A stretch of DNA of 64,000 nt, taken from positions 42,246 to 106,245 of the forward strand of contig CAZEJT010000009.1 in the NCBI GenBank assembly GCA_964512655.1, in the 5' to 3' direction. Shown here piece after piece: positions 42,998 through 50,609 of the stretch (position 1 is its first letter; each line of letters starts with the position of its first letter). The position numbers and the translations under genes are program-made. The notes under the pieces were generated by a model. That model had not been told where the DNA came from and ran no database searches. It saw only the letters and a program-made list of their open reading frames with translations. Source of the stretch: VBOC01 sp964512655. Its GTDB lineage: Bacteria; Bacteroidota; Ignavibacteria; UBA10030; SZUA-254.

Positions 42998-45379
42998 TCA
43001 TCTCAGCAGGACGAGTCTCTTCGTCTCGACCAACGCCCCCGCCTGCAACCGATAGAAATACACACCGCTTGCCAGGTGAGACCCGTCGAATCTCGCCTCA
43101 TAGCTTCCCGGCGTCATTTCCTCATTCACGAGCGTTGCGATCTCCCTTCCCAGCATATCATATACCTTCAAGGTGGCGTGGCTCGACTTAGCGATCTGAA
43201 ATCTGATATTCGTTGTCGGATTGAAGGGGTTCGGATAGTTCTGGCTCAGCGAGAACTCATGTGGCACTGATGGGATCCCGCCAGCTTTGACGGACGACAG
43301 CAGATCATCCATTCCGGCTACATAGCCTCTGCTCTCGCCATTGAAATTCGTGAAGGAGCCGCCGGCATAGACTCGGCCGCTATTGGAAGAACGAACAAGG
43401 CAAATCACCCCGTAATTCGCACCCGGGTTCCAACTTGTAAGAGCTCCGGTAGCGGCATTGATGCCTGCAATGTAATTCCTGGTCGAATCTCCGACCCCAG
43501 TGAAGTAACCCCCTGCGTAGATCGAGGGACCATTCAGAATAATCGCATTGACCGAGCCGCTAATCGGCAGATTCCAACTCGTCACGATCCCTGATACGGA
43601 GCTGATCGCAGCGATATTCGATCTCGACGAATCGCCGACCGTATTGAAATTCCCGCCTGCGTACACCGTGGATCCGGAAATCGCAAGGGTGTTGACACTG
43701 CCGTTGATGTTCGGGTTCCAGGGAATCGGAATCTGTGAAGACGCGTCGAACGCAACGATGGCATTCCTGGCTGAATCGCCGACAGTGTAAAACACACCGC
43801 CCGCATACACAAGTGAGCCGGAAAGAGCCAGCGCATTGACCTGGCCGAGCACATGCGGATCCCAGGTGGTCGCCACACCTGTCACGGCGTTGATGGCCGC
43901 GAGTGAGTATCTCATGTGTCCACCGGTATTGTAAAACGATCCGCCGACGTACACCGTAGAGCCAGAGGTGGCGAGAGCGTAGACGGGGCCATCCGTATTA
44001 GTCGGATTCCAATCCGACGCAGACCCGGTCGCCGCATCAACTGCTGCGATGTACGGTCTTAGCTGCCCGCCGATGTTGTTGAACGCTCCGCCGGCATAGA
44101 CTGTCGTCCCTGCGCGGGCAAGGGCATACACCGGCCCGTCTGCGTTCGGGTTCCACGGGGTGGCAGCACCCGTTGCCGCATCCAACGCTGCGGCATATTT
44201 CCTCGTCAGCCCGCCAATTCCTGTAAAGCTTCCGCCTGCAAACAATTTCGAGCCGGCCACGGCGAGGGCGAGGACTGCGCCGTTGGCATTGGGATCCCAG
44301 CCTGTTAGCATTCCTGTTCCAGAATCTACCGCGGCTATGAAGTTCCTCGTCGTTAGGCCGTCGTCCGAACCAGTGAATGATCCGCCCGCGTACACGGTGG
44401 AGCCCGAAAGCGCGAGGGCATATACCGGACCGTTAAGATTCTTCGGCCAGTGTGCCGCCTCCCCCAAATCCGCGCTGAGGGCTGTTATCCCGCTCGATCC
44501 GGTTCCCACATAGACGGTGTTCCCGGAAACCGCGAGGGCGTTGACACTGCTCGGGACATTTGGGTTCCAGCCGCTTGCCAACCCGCTTCCCGCGCTTATC
44601 GCGGCGATCTCATACCGCGCCGAATCTCCGACGTGAGAAAAACTTCCTCCCGCATACACCGTGGATCCGGAGACGGCAATCGATGTGACACTCGCGTCCA
44701 CATTCGGATTCCAATCTGAGGCGGTATCCGCCCCGATGGACAATGCCGCAAGGCGGTTCCTGAATCTGCCCCCGATGGCGGTAAACTCACCGCCAACGTA
44801 TAGCGTTGAGCCCGCCGCAACGATGGCATGGACTCTCTGGTCCGGATCCGGGTTCCAAGTGGCTAGCGTTCCGGTAGAGGGGGACAGCGCTGCGATATGC
44901 GCCCGGCTGGTTCCGGCAATGTGTGTGAATTGTCCGCCAGCGTACAGCGTTGAACCATAAACCGCAATCGCATCTACCTGATCGTCGGCTCCCGGATTCC
45001 ACGTTAGATCGACGGTCTTATCCGATTTGATGTGGACAATATTGTTGCGGGGAACACCGCCGACAATCGAAAACAGTCCGCCGATGAACCATCCGCCTGA
45101 CCCGTCCGGCGCGACCGCATTCACCGTACCGTCGATCCTCGGAGAAGCCACGTCGACGCTGCCGGTGGCAAGATCGACCGGCGCCCCGCCTCCAGTAAAC
45201 GGCGCGACCTGTGTGAAGTAGCCTCCGAGGAATATTGTGTTGGAGATCGAATCAAACAACATGGCTTGGACCGATCCATTTGCCACCCAGAGGTTTTCCT
45301 GGATGGTTTGGGCGTTTAGCGCTGCTACAGGGATGGTTGAGAATACGCATGCAAGTAGCGCTGAGCGGAGTCGTATCAT
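42998..45379 (-). CDS. Secreted repeat-propeller protein with T9SS sorting domain (paralogue)
   Basis: The ATG at 45379 (793 residues) puts the signal peptide (MIRLRSALLACVF to LNAQ) at the N-terminus; the upstream in-frame ATG at 45436 would hide it. The body consists of about fourteen repeats of 45-50 residues such as STVYAGGSFTGIGGLTRKYAAALDAATG and WNPNADGPVYALARAG. The sorting domain has SQNYPNPFNPTTNIRFQIA, LKVYDMLGREIATL and the tail ETKRLVLLR. It lies upstream of its paralogue and probably heads a three-gene surface-protein cluster. Confidence 0.88.
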   Translation of the reverse strand: MIRLRSALLACVFSTIPVAALNAQTIQENLWVANGSVQAMLFDSISNTIFLGGYFTQVAPFTGGGAPVDLATGSVDVASPRIDGTVNAVAPDGSGGWFIGGLFSIVGGVPRNNIVHIKSDKTVDLTWNPGADDQVDAIAVYGSTLYAGGQFTHIAGTSRAHIAALSPSTGTLATWNPDPDQRVHAIVAAGSTLYVGGEFTAIGGRFRNRLAALSIGADTASDWNPNVDASVTSIAVSGSTVYAGGSFSHVGDSARYEIAAISAGSGLASGWNPNVPSSVNALAVSGNTVYVGTGSSGITALSADLGEAAHWPKNLNGPVYALALSGSTVYAGGSFTGSDDGLTTRNFIAAVDSGTGMLTGWDPNANGAVLALAVAGSKLFAGGSFTGIGGLTRKYAAALDAATGAATPWNPNADGPVYALARAGTTVYAGGAFNNIGGQLRPYIAAVDAATGSASDWNPTNTDGPVYALATSGSTVYVGGSFYNTGGHMRYSLAAINAVTGVATTWDPHVLGQVNALALSGSLVYAGGVFYTVGDSARNAIVAFDASSQIPIPWNPNINGSVNTLAISGSTVYAGGNFNTVGDSSRSNIAAISSVSGIVTSWNLPISGSVNAIILNGPSIYAGGYFTGVGDSTRNYIAGINAATGALTSWNPGANYGVICLVRSSNSGRVYAGGSFTNFNGESRGYVAGMDDLLSSVKAGGIPSVPHEFSLSQNYPNPFNPTTNIRFQIAKSSHATLKVYDMLGREIATLVNEEMTPGSYEARFDGSHLASGVYFYRLQAGALVETKRLVLLR

Positions 45380-45451
45380 AGTAGGTGCTTCCCAAGATAG
45401 GTATGAGATTAACTTGATTCTGGCTTTCGCCAGCACGGATAAGGATCTGAA

Positions 45452-45473
45452 GAGGGGTTCTATCCTACCCCTC
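45452..45473 (-). repeat. Hairpin with shared AGGATAGAACC loop, copy 1
   Basis: On the minus strand GAGGGGT-AGGATAGA-ACCCCTC, about 75 bases upstream of the T9SS gene start at 45379. A second small hairpin, CTGGC-GAAA-GCCAG with a GNRA loop, lies at 45420-45433 between it and the gene. Confidence 0.5.
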
Positions 45474-45716
45474 AGAACTCAGATTACGGCTGGAGTTTCC
45501 CCCCTGGGAATCTTCCGGAGATTACGAGAGATTGTCCTCATCCCCGCTGGAATCAATTTACATGAGAGATCGAATCCAGAACGGGAATGACAGGATGGTG
45601 CATCAGCAGCTTGCATCAGAGAAGGGTCCGGATGAAATCGTCAGAACCCCTGCTCCCGTCTGATTGCCGGTAAACTTACTGTATATTTCCCCCAATGTCA
45701 AGGCGCATACCCCGGC
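45474..45716. other. Divergent intergenic region between T9SS cluster and nuo operon
   Basis: The gene-free stretch from 45380 to 45780 holds the two hairpins described above on the left and the nuo promoter on the right. In between I see only a TATATT at 45682-45687 without a convincing -35 box, and no open frame with coding character. Confidence 0.4.
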
Positions 45717-45757
45717 TTGCATTTCCCTGCTGATTTTGCTATTCTTTAACAGAATAG
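45717..45757 (+). promoter_or_regulatory. nuo operon promoter with palindrome over the -10 box
   Basis: TTGCAT (45717-45722), 17 bases, TATTCT (45740-45745). The palindrome CTATTCT-TTAAC-AGAATAG (45739-45757) covers the -10 box and the expected transcript start, the classic place for a repressor operator. The leader to the nuoA ATG is about 30 bases. Confidence 0.5.
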
Positions 45758-45780
45758 TAGCAATTTCCTCATCCTTTTCA

Positions 45781-46137
45781 ATGCTCGCGAGCTACATCCC
45801 CATCGGCATCATGATCGTTTTCGGCCTCGCCTTTGGGGTGATCATGTCGAAGGCGAGCGAGTGGTTTGGCCCGAAGAACCCCACCGAGCAGAAGCTCTCC
45901 ACCTATGAAAGCGGCATGGAACCCATTCGGACGGCGCGCGACCGGGTATCGGTGAAGTACTACATGGTTGCGATGCTCTTCATTCTGTTCGACATCGAAG
46001 TCGTCTTTCTCTACCCCTGGGCCGTCAACTTCCGGGCCCTCGGGTATGCGGGCTACATGGAAATGCTCGTCTTCATCCTTATTCTTATGGCGGGGTATCT
46101 CTATCTCTGGAAAAGAGGAGCGCTCGAATGGGATTAG
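45781..46137 (+). CDS. nuoA: NADH-quinone oxidoreductase subunit A
   Basis: A 118-residue protein with three membrane helices. The conserved loop between helices 1 and 2 has KLSTYESGMEPI and the helix 2 region has KYYMVAMLFILFDIEVVFLYPWA. It is a membrane-arm subunit of proton-pumping complex I. The ATG at 45781 gives the normal length; the longer frame to 45664 crosses the promoter. Its last ten bases overlap nuoB. Confidence 0.96.
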   Translation: MLASYIPIGIMIVFGLAFGVIMSKASEWFGPKNPTEQKLSTYESGMEPIRTARDRVSVKYYMVAMLFILFDIEVVFLYPWAVNFRALGYAGYMEMLVFILILMAGYLYLWKRGALEWD

Positions 46138-46664
46138 GGGGCAATACCGACGGCTTCCTGACGACCCGCCTCGACGACCTGGTCGGCTGGGCGAGGAAGA
46201 ACTCGCTCTGGCCGATGCCGATGGGCATCTCCTGCTGTGCGATCGAGATGATGGCGTTTGCAGGCCCTCGCTTCGACGTGTCGCGTTTCGGATCTGAGGC
46301 GTTCCGCTTTTCCCCGCGCCAGAGCGATCTGATGATTGTTGCCGGCACGGTCACCTACAAGATGTCTCACGTCGTACGCAAGATCTACGACCAGATGCCC
46401 GACCCGAAATGGGTCATCGCCATGGGCGCCTGCACTTCCTCGGGGGGCATGTACCGCTCCTATCCCGTCGTGCAGGGCATCGATCTCTTCGTGCCGGTCG
46501 ACGTGTATGTTGCGGGCTGCCCGCCGCGCCCCGACAACCTCCTGAAGGGCCTCATGGAAGTCCAGGCTAAGATTGCAAGGGGGGAGAAGCCCGGCCAGCG
46601 CGAGAAAATCTATATCCCGGAAACTGCCGATCTTCATGAAGGAAAGAATTCTCGAAAGGCTTAA
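46128..46664 (+). CDS. nuoB: NADH-quinone oxidoreductase subunit B
   Basis: A 178-residue protein that binds the terminal N2 [4Fe-4S] cluster. The tandem cysteines are in MGISCCAIEMMAF (about 36-37), with further ligands in MGACTSSGGMY and VAGCPPRPDNLL. It passes electrons to quinone at the interface with NuoD. It overlaps nuoA upstream and nuoC downstream, as expected for tight co-translation. Confidence 0.97.
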   Translation: MGLGGNTDGFLTTRLDDLVGWARKNSLWPMPMGISCCAIEMMAFAGPRFDVSRFGSEAFRFSPRQSDLMIVAGTVTYKMSHVVRKIYDQMPDPKWVIAMGACTSSGGMYRSYPVVQGIDLFVPVDVYVAGCPPRPDNLLKGLMEVQAKIARGEKPGQREKIYIPETADLHEGKNSRKA

Positions 46665-47118
46665 CCGCGGTTTCACGGATTCGATCGTCTCCTCGAACGA
46701 GTACCGGGGCGAACTGACGGTCGTCGTCCGCAAGGCGGACATCGTTGCCGTCTGCCGCTTTCTGCACGACGATCCGGAACTCAGCTTCGACAGCCTGCGG
46801 GATCTCTCGGGAAGCGACTATGCCCGCCCCTCCGATCGCTTCGAGGTCGTCTACAATCTCTACTCGCTGAAAAACCTTTTCCGCCTCCGGGTCAAAGTGC
46901 GCGTCGACGAATCCGATCTCCACGTCGATTCCGTGACGCCCGTCTGGAGCGCCGCGAACTGGCTCGAGCGGGAGACCTACGACATGTTCGGCATCGTCTT
47001 CGACGGCCATCCCGATATGCGCCGCATGTACATGCCCGAAGAGTTTGAGTACTACCCCCTCCGCAAAGACTTCCCCCTGATGGGGATCCCCGGCTCCCTG
47101 GCGCTCCCCCGGAAATGA
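46636..47118 (+). CDS. nuoC: NADH-quinone oxidoreductase subunit C
   Basis: A 160-residue 30-kDa-type subunit. The family signature is WLERETYDMFGIVFDGHPDMRRMYMPEEF (about 111-139), followed by HPLRKD-like YYPLRKDFPL. The ATG at 46636 lies inside the end of nuoB (29-base overlap). Earlier in-frame codons would give a non-homologous extension. It is separate from nuoD, not fused. Confidence 0.95.
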   Translation: MKERILERLNRGFTDSIVSSNEYRGELTVVVRKADIVAVCRFLHDDPELSFDSLRDLSGSDYARPSDRFEVVYNLYSLKNLFRLRVKVRVDESDLHVDSVTPVWSAANWLERETYDMFGIVFDGHPDMRRMYMPEEFEYYPLRKDFPLMGIPGSLALPRK

Positions 47119-48386
47119 ATCGCGGATCCGATCGGGGACCGGCGTCGGCCGAGCAGGCGCGGCTGAAAATTCTCGACGCTCTCGAGGACCAGGACACCAC
47201 CGTCACCTTCGACGACCCTCTCGAGCACGACATGGTGCTCAACATGGGTCCCCAGCACCCCGCAACGCACGGAGTTCTCCGGCTCCTGGTACGGTTAGAC
47301 GGCGAGACGATCGTCGCAGCTGTTCCCGATCTCGGGTATCTGCACCGCGGATACGAGAAGCTTGCCGAGAACATGACCTTTCACGAGTACATCCCCCACA
47401 CAGATCGTCTCGATTACCTTTCGCCTCTCGCAAATAACGTTGCGTACGTCCTTGCCGTAGAAAAACTCGCCGGGATCGAAGCGCCGCCCCGAGCGCAGTA
47501 TCTTCGCGTGATCTGTGCGGAGCTCGCGCGCCTCGCTTCGCATCTCGTATGGCTCGGGACCATGGCGATGGACGTGGGGGCGGTGACGGTCCTTCTATGG
47601 GGGTTCCGCGAGAGGGAGAAAATTCAGGATATCTGGGATCTGGTAACCGGGGTCAGATTCACGACAAGTTTCACCAGGATCGGCGGTTTGGCGAACGACA
47701 TCTCGGCGGAGTCAATTTCGGCGATCAAGTCGTTCCTCGACACATTTCCCGCCAACCTCTCCGAGGCCGAGCGCCTTCTGATCAGGAACAGGATCTTCAT
47801 AGACCGATGCGAGGGAGTAGGAATACTTTCCGCGGAAGAGGTGATCAATCTGGGCCTCACCGGCCCCCTTTTGCGGGCATCGGGAGTCGGGCACGATCTG
47901 CGGAGGGATGAGCCATACCTCGTGTACAAGGATCTCGATTTTGACATTCCCGTGTACAACGACTGCGACGTCCTCTCGCGCTTCTACGTCCGCGTGCAGG
48001 AAATGAAAGAGAGCGAGCGGATCATCCGACAGGCCCTTGACAAGATGCCTCAGGGACCCGTCAACGCATCGGAGCCGAAGCGCGTGCTTCCGAAAAAAGA
48101 GCGCACGTACGGCAAAATGGAGGAATTGATCCACGACTTCATGATCGTCAATTTCGGCATCAATCCTCCGATCGGGGAGGTCTACCATGCGATCGAGGGA
48201 TCGAAAGGAGAGCTCGGCTTCTACATCGTGAGCAACGGAGAAGGCTCTCCCTGGAGATTGAAGATCAGGGCTCCTTCATTTTGCAATTTACAGGCGCTCA
48301 CCCCCATGCTCAAGGGAGGGATGATCTCGGACGTCGTCGCGGTGATCGGAAGTGTCGATCCGGTGATGGGGGAGGCGGACAAGTGA
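47115..48386 (+). CDS. nuoD: NADH-quinone oxidoreductase subunit D
   Basis: A 423-residue 49-kDa-type subunit. Conserved segments are NMGPQHPATHGVLRLL (about 43-58), PDLGYLHRGYEKL, YIPHTDRLDYLSPL, and the C-terminal KIRAPSFCNLQAL with DVVAVIGSVDPVMGEADK. It forms the quinone site with NuoB. The ATG overlaps the nuoC stop (ATGA). Its stop overlaps the nuoE GTG start. Confidence 0.97.
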   Translation: MNRGSDRGPASAEQARLKILDALEDQDTTVTFDDPLEHDMVLNMGPQHPATHGVLRLLVRLDGETIVAAVPDLGYLHRGYEKLAENMTFHEYIPHTDRLDYLSPLANNVAYVLAVEKLAGIEAPPRAQYLRVICAELARLASHLVWLGTMAMDVGAVTVLLWGFREREKIQDIWDLVTGVRFTTSFTRIGGLANDISAESISAIKSFLDTFPANLSEAERLLIRNRIFIDRCEGVGILSAEEVINLGLTGPLLRASGVGHDLRRDEPYLVYKDLDFDIPVYNDCDVLSRFYVRVQEMKESERIIRQALDKMPQGPVNASEPKRVLPKKERTYGKMEELIHDFMIVNFGINPPIGEVYHAIEGSKGELGFYIVSNGEGSPWRLKIRAPSFCNLQALTPMLKGGMISDVVAVIGSVDPVMGEADK

Positions 48387-48871
48387 GCGCTCCTCAAGAA
48401 GTGCAATTCTCTGCCGAGAACCTGGAAAAGCTCGAGAAACTGCGGAAACAATTCCCCACCTCGAAGGCGCTGAGCATTCCCGTACTCTGGCTTGCGCAGG
48501 ATCAGTTCGGCTGGATCTCCGGGGACGTTCTCAAGTACGTCGCAGGCCTCTTACACCTCCCCGTCAGCCATCTCTATGGCGTCGTAACGTTCTACACCAT
48601 GTTTAACACCAAACCGGTGGGGAAATATCATCTCCAGGTATGCACGAACATTTCCTGCGGCCTTCGCGGCGGAGAGGAGATCTATGAACACCTCTGCAGG
48701 CGCCTGAAGGTGCGGCCCGGAGAAATGACTCCCGACGGGAATTTCACCGTGACGGAGGTCGAATGTCTCGGCTCCTGCGGGACCGCGCCTGTCGTGCAGG
48801 TTAATGCAGAGTACACCGGAAACCTCACGGTGGACAAGGTCGATCAGATGATTAACTCGCTTCCCGCTTAG
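48383..48871 (+). CDS. nuoE: NADH-quinone oxidoreductase subunit E
   Basis: A 162-residue thioredoxin-like [2Fe-2S] subunit. Cluster cysteines appear in VCTNISC and VECLGSCGTAP. The GTG at 48383 overlaps the nuoD stop (GTGA) and has GGGGGAGGCGG upstream. A longer frame from 48281 has no homology. With NuoF it forms the NADH-input module. Confidence 0.95.
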   Translation: MSAPQEVQFSAENLEKLEKLRKQFPTSKALSIPVLWLAQDQFGWISGDVLKYVAGLLHLPVSHLYGVVTFYTMFNTKPVGKYHLQVCTNISCGLRGGEEIYEHLCRRLKVRPGEMTPDGNFTVTEVECLGSCGTAPVVQVNAEYTGNLTVDKVDQMINSLPA

Positions 48872-48876
48872 TCGAT

Positions 48877-50181
48877 ATGGCCGATTCTGCAGAAAGGCTG
48901 ATTCTTCCCGATATCGCCAACCTCCACCGAATCGACGTATACGAGTCGAACGGCGGCTACTCTGGCTTAAGGAAGGCCCTGGGGATGAAGCCGGAAGAAG
49001 TTGTCGATCGGGTCAAGCGCTCGAATCTCCGGGGAAGAGGAGGCGCCTGCTTTCCGACCGGATTGAAGTGGACGTTCATGCCGAAGGCAACTACGAAGGT
49101 CAAGTATCTCTGCGCGAATGGTGACGAGAGCGAGCCAGGGACATTCAAAGACCGGATCATCTTCGAGCAAAACCCCCACCTCTTCATCGAGGGGGCGATG
49201 ATCGCCGCCTATGGGATGGGCATTTCGAAGATTTATGTCTACGTTCGCGGCGAGTACGCGCCGTGGATCAAAATGCTCCAGAAGGCGGTCGATGATGCGT
49301 ATCAGAAAAATTATATCGGCGCGTCTGTTCTCGGAACCGAGTTCGCTTGCGATCTTGTCGTGTTCAAAGGTGCAGGCGCTTATATCTGCGGCGAGGAATC
49401 CGCCCTCATGACCTCAATAGAGGGTGATCGGGGGTATCCGCGCGTCAAGCCGCCCTTTCCCGCGCAGTTCGGCGTCTGGGGATGCCCGACGACGATCAAC
49501 AATATCGAGACGCTGGCGAATGTCCCCAACATCATCAACCGGGGACCCGATTGGTTCGCGAAAATTGGGGCTCCGAAGCATCCCGGAACTCTTCTCTTCG
49601 GCATCAGCGGCCACGTGAACAAGCCCGGGGTGTACGAGCTTCCCACCGGCGTCCCCCTGACGGAGCTGATCTTTCAACACGCGGGAGGCGTTCCGGGCAA
49701 CAAGAAGATCAAGGCGGTGATTCCGGGCGGATCGTCCACCATGTGGCTGAAGGGGGAGGAGATCGAGGGAGTGAAGATGGACGCCGATTCGCTCAAGGCC
49801 GCAGGCACATCGATCGGAACGGGCGGTGTTATCGTGATGGATGAGGACACCGATGTGCTCAAGGTCTTGACCCGCATCACCCACTTCTATCACCACGAGT
49901 CGTGCGGTCAGTGCACCCCCTGCCGTGAAGGATGCGGATGGATGGAGAAAATCCTGAAGCGGTTCCTCAACGGCGAGGGGACGATGAATGATGTGGATCT
50001 GCTCCTCGATGTGGCGAACAACATCGAGGGGAATACCATCTGCGCCCTCGGCGACGCGGCGGCGTGGCCCATTCAGAGCTTCATCAGGAAATTCCGCGGC
50101 GAGTTCGAGAAACGCGCCTCCACATCACCTCCCAAACAAAAACCCGTCGCCCCGCCTCACCTCGTGGAAGTCCAGAACTAA
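48877..50181 (+). CDS. nuoF: NADH-quinone oxidoreductase subunit F
   Basis: A 434-residue flavoprotein that oxidises NADH. The FMN/NADH site is in LRGRGGACFPTGLKW (about 50-64) and GAYICGEESALMTSIEG (about 167-183), and the [4Fe-4S] ligands are in SCGQCTPCREG (about 343-353). It starts five bases after nuoE. The operon stops here: no nuoG or membrane subunits H-N follow, so the rest of complex I must be encoded elsewhere. Confidence 0.97.
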   Translation: MADSAERLILPDIANLHRIDVYESNGGYSGLRKALGMKPEEVVDRVKRSNLRGRGGACFPTGLKWTFMPKATTKVKYLCANGDESEPGTFKDRIIFEQNPHLFIEGAMIAAYGMGISKIYVYVRGEYAPWIKMLQKAVDDAYQKNYIGASVLGTEFACDLVVFKGAGAYICGEESALMTSIEGDRGYPRVKPPFPAQFGVWGCPTTINNIETLANVPNIINRGPDWFAKIGAPKHPGTLLFGISGHVNKPGVYELPTGVPLTELIFQHAGGVPGNKKIKAVIPGGSSTMWLKGEEIEGVKMDADSLKAAGTSIGTGGVIVMDEDTDVLKVLTRITHFYHHESCGQCTPCREGCGWMEKILKRFLNGEGTMNDVDLLLDVANNIEGNTICALGDAAAWPIQSFIRKFRGEFEKRASTSPPKQKPVAPPHLVEVQN

Positions 50182-50190
50182 TTGTTCTGG
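50172..50190. terminator. Hairpin over the convergent stops of nuoF and the lipoprotein gene
   Basis: CCAGAAC-TAATT-GTTCTGG contains both stop codons, which overlap by three bases. It could end transcripts from both sides, although no long T run follows. Confidence 0.45.
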
Positions 50191-50609
50191 GCCCCCTCCC
50201 TGATCCATTGTTTCATTCCGTTGATCTGGTTGTCCGTCAAGGCCGGCATATAGAGCGGCATTCTCGGCAGGTTATCCAGGCCCTCGATCCTTCGGATCAG
50301 AATACTGTTTTCGGGGTTGCACGACTCGTTCGGATAGCATGCAACGATGATCCCGAGCCGGTTAGTGGCGTGATCGTATGAATCGAGGCTGTATCCCCTC
50401 TCAGTGAACGTGTCCGGTCCGTGGCACCCCGAGAATCCGCATCCCCTGTCGAAGAGCGGCTGAACCTGCTTTCCGTAACTGATGTGCGTTGCGGGGAAGA
50501 CAATATCTTTTGTACCCCCTCCCCCCAGATCATCCTTACAGCTCCAGAAGACCCAGGCTGAAAACAGGAGAGAGATGCTCAAGAGGATGTATTTCATTTT
50601 AGTGTTCAT
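50178..50609 (-). CDS. Small lipoprotein with CX4CH heme-c-like motif
   Basis: A 143-residue exported protein. A signal peptide ends in a lipobox-like WSCK (Cys near 24). The mature part begins with an ordinary cytochrome-c context (SYGKQVQPLFDRGC) but the motif is CGFSGCHG, with four residues between the cysteines instead of two. Downstream are another two cysteines (ACYPNESCNPE), a SILIRRIEG segment, and the closing MPLYMPALTDNQINGMKQWIREGA typical of planctomycete-type cytochrome c domains with a Met ligand. The start overlaps the stop of the 5'-nucleotidase gene (TAATG), so they share a transcript. Heme binding is likely but unproven. Confidence 0.7.
   Translation of the reverse strand: MNTKMKYILLSISLLFSAWVFWSCKDDLGGGGTKDIVFPATHISYGKQVQPLFDRGCGFSGCHGPDTFTERGYSLDSYDHATNRLGIIVACYPNESCNPENSILIRRIEGLDNLPRMPLYMPALTDNQINGMKQWIREGAQNN

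Noticed and set aside
40700..45200. Repeated 140-150-base units suggesting a tandem DNA repeat or array
   Set aside because: They are the 45-50-residue propeller repeats of two T9SS proteins; divergence follows codon positions.
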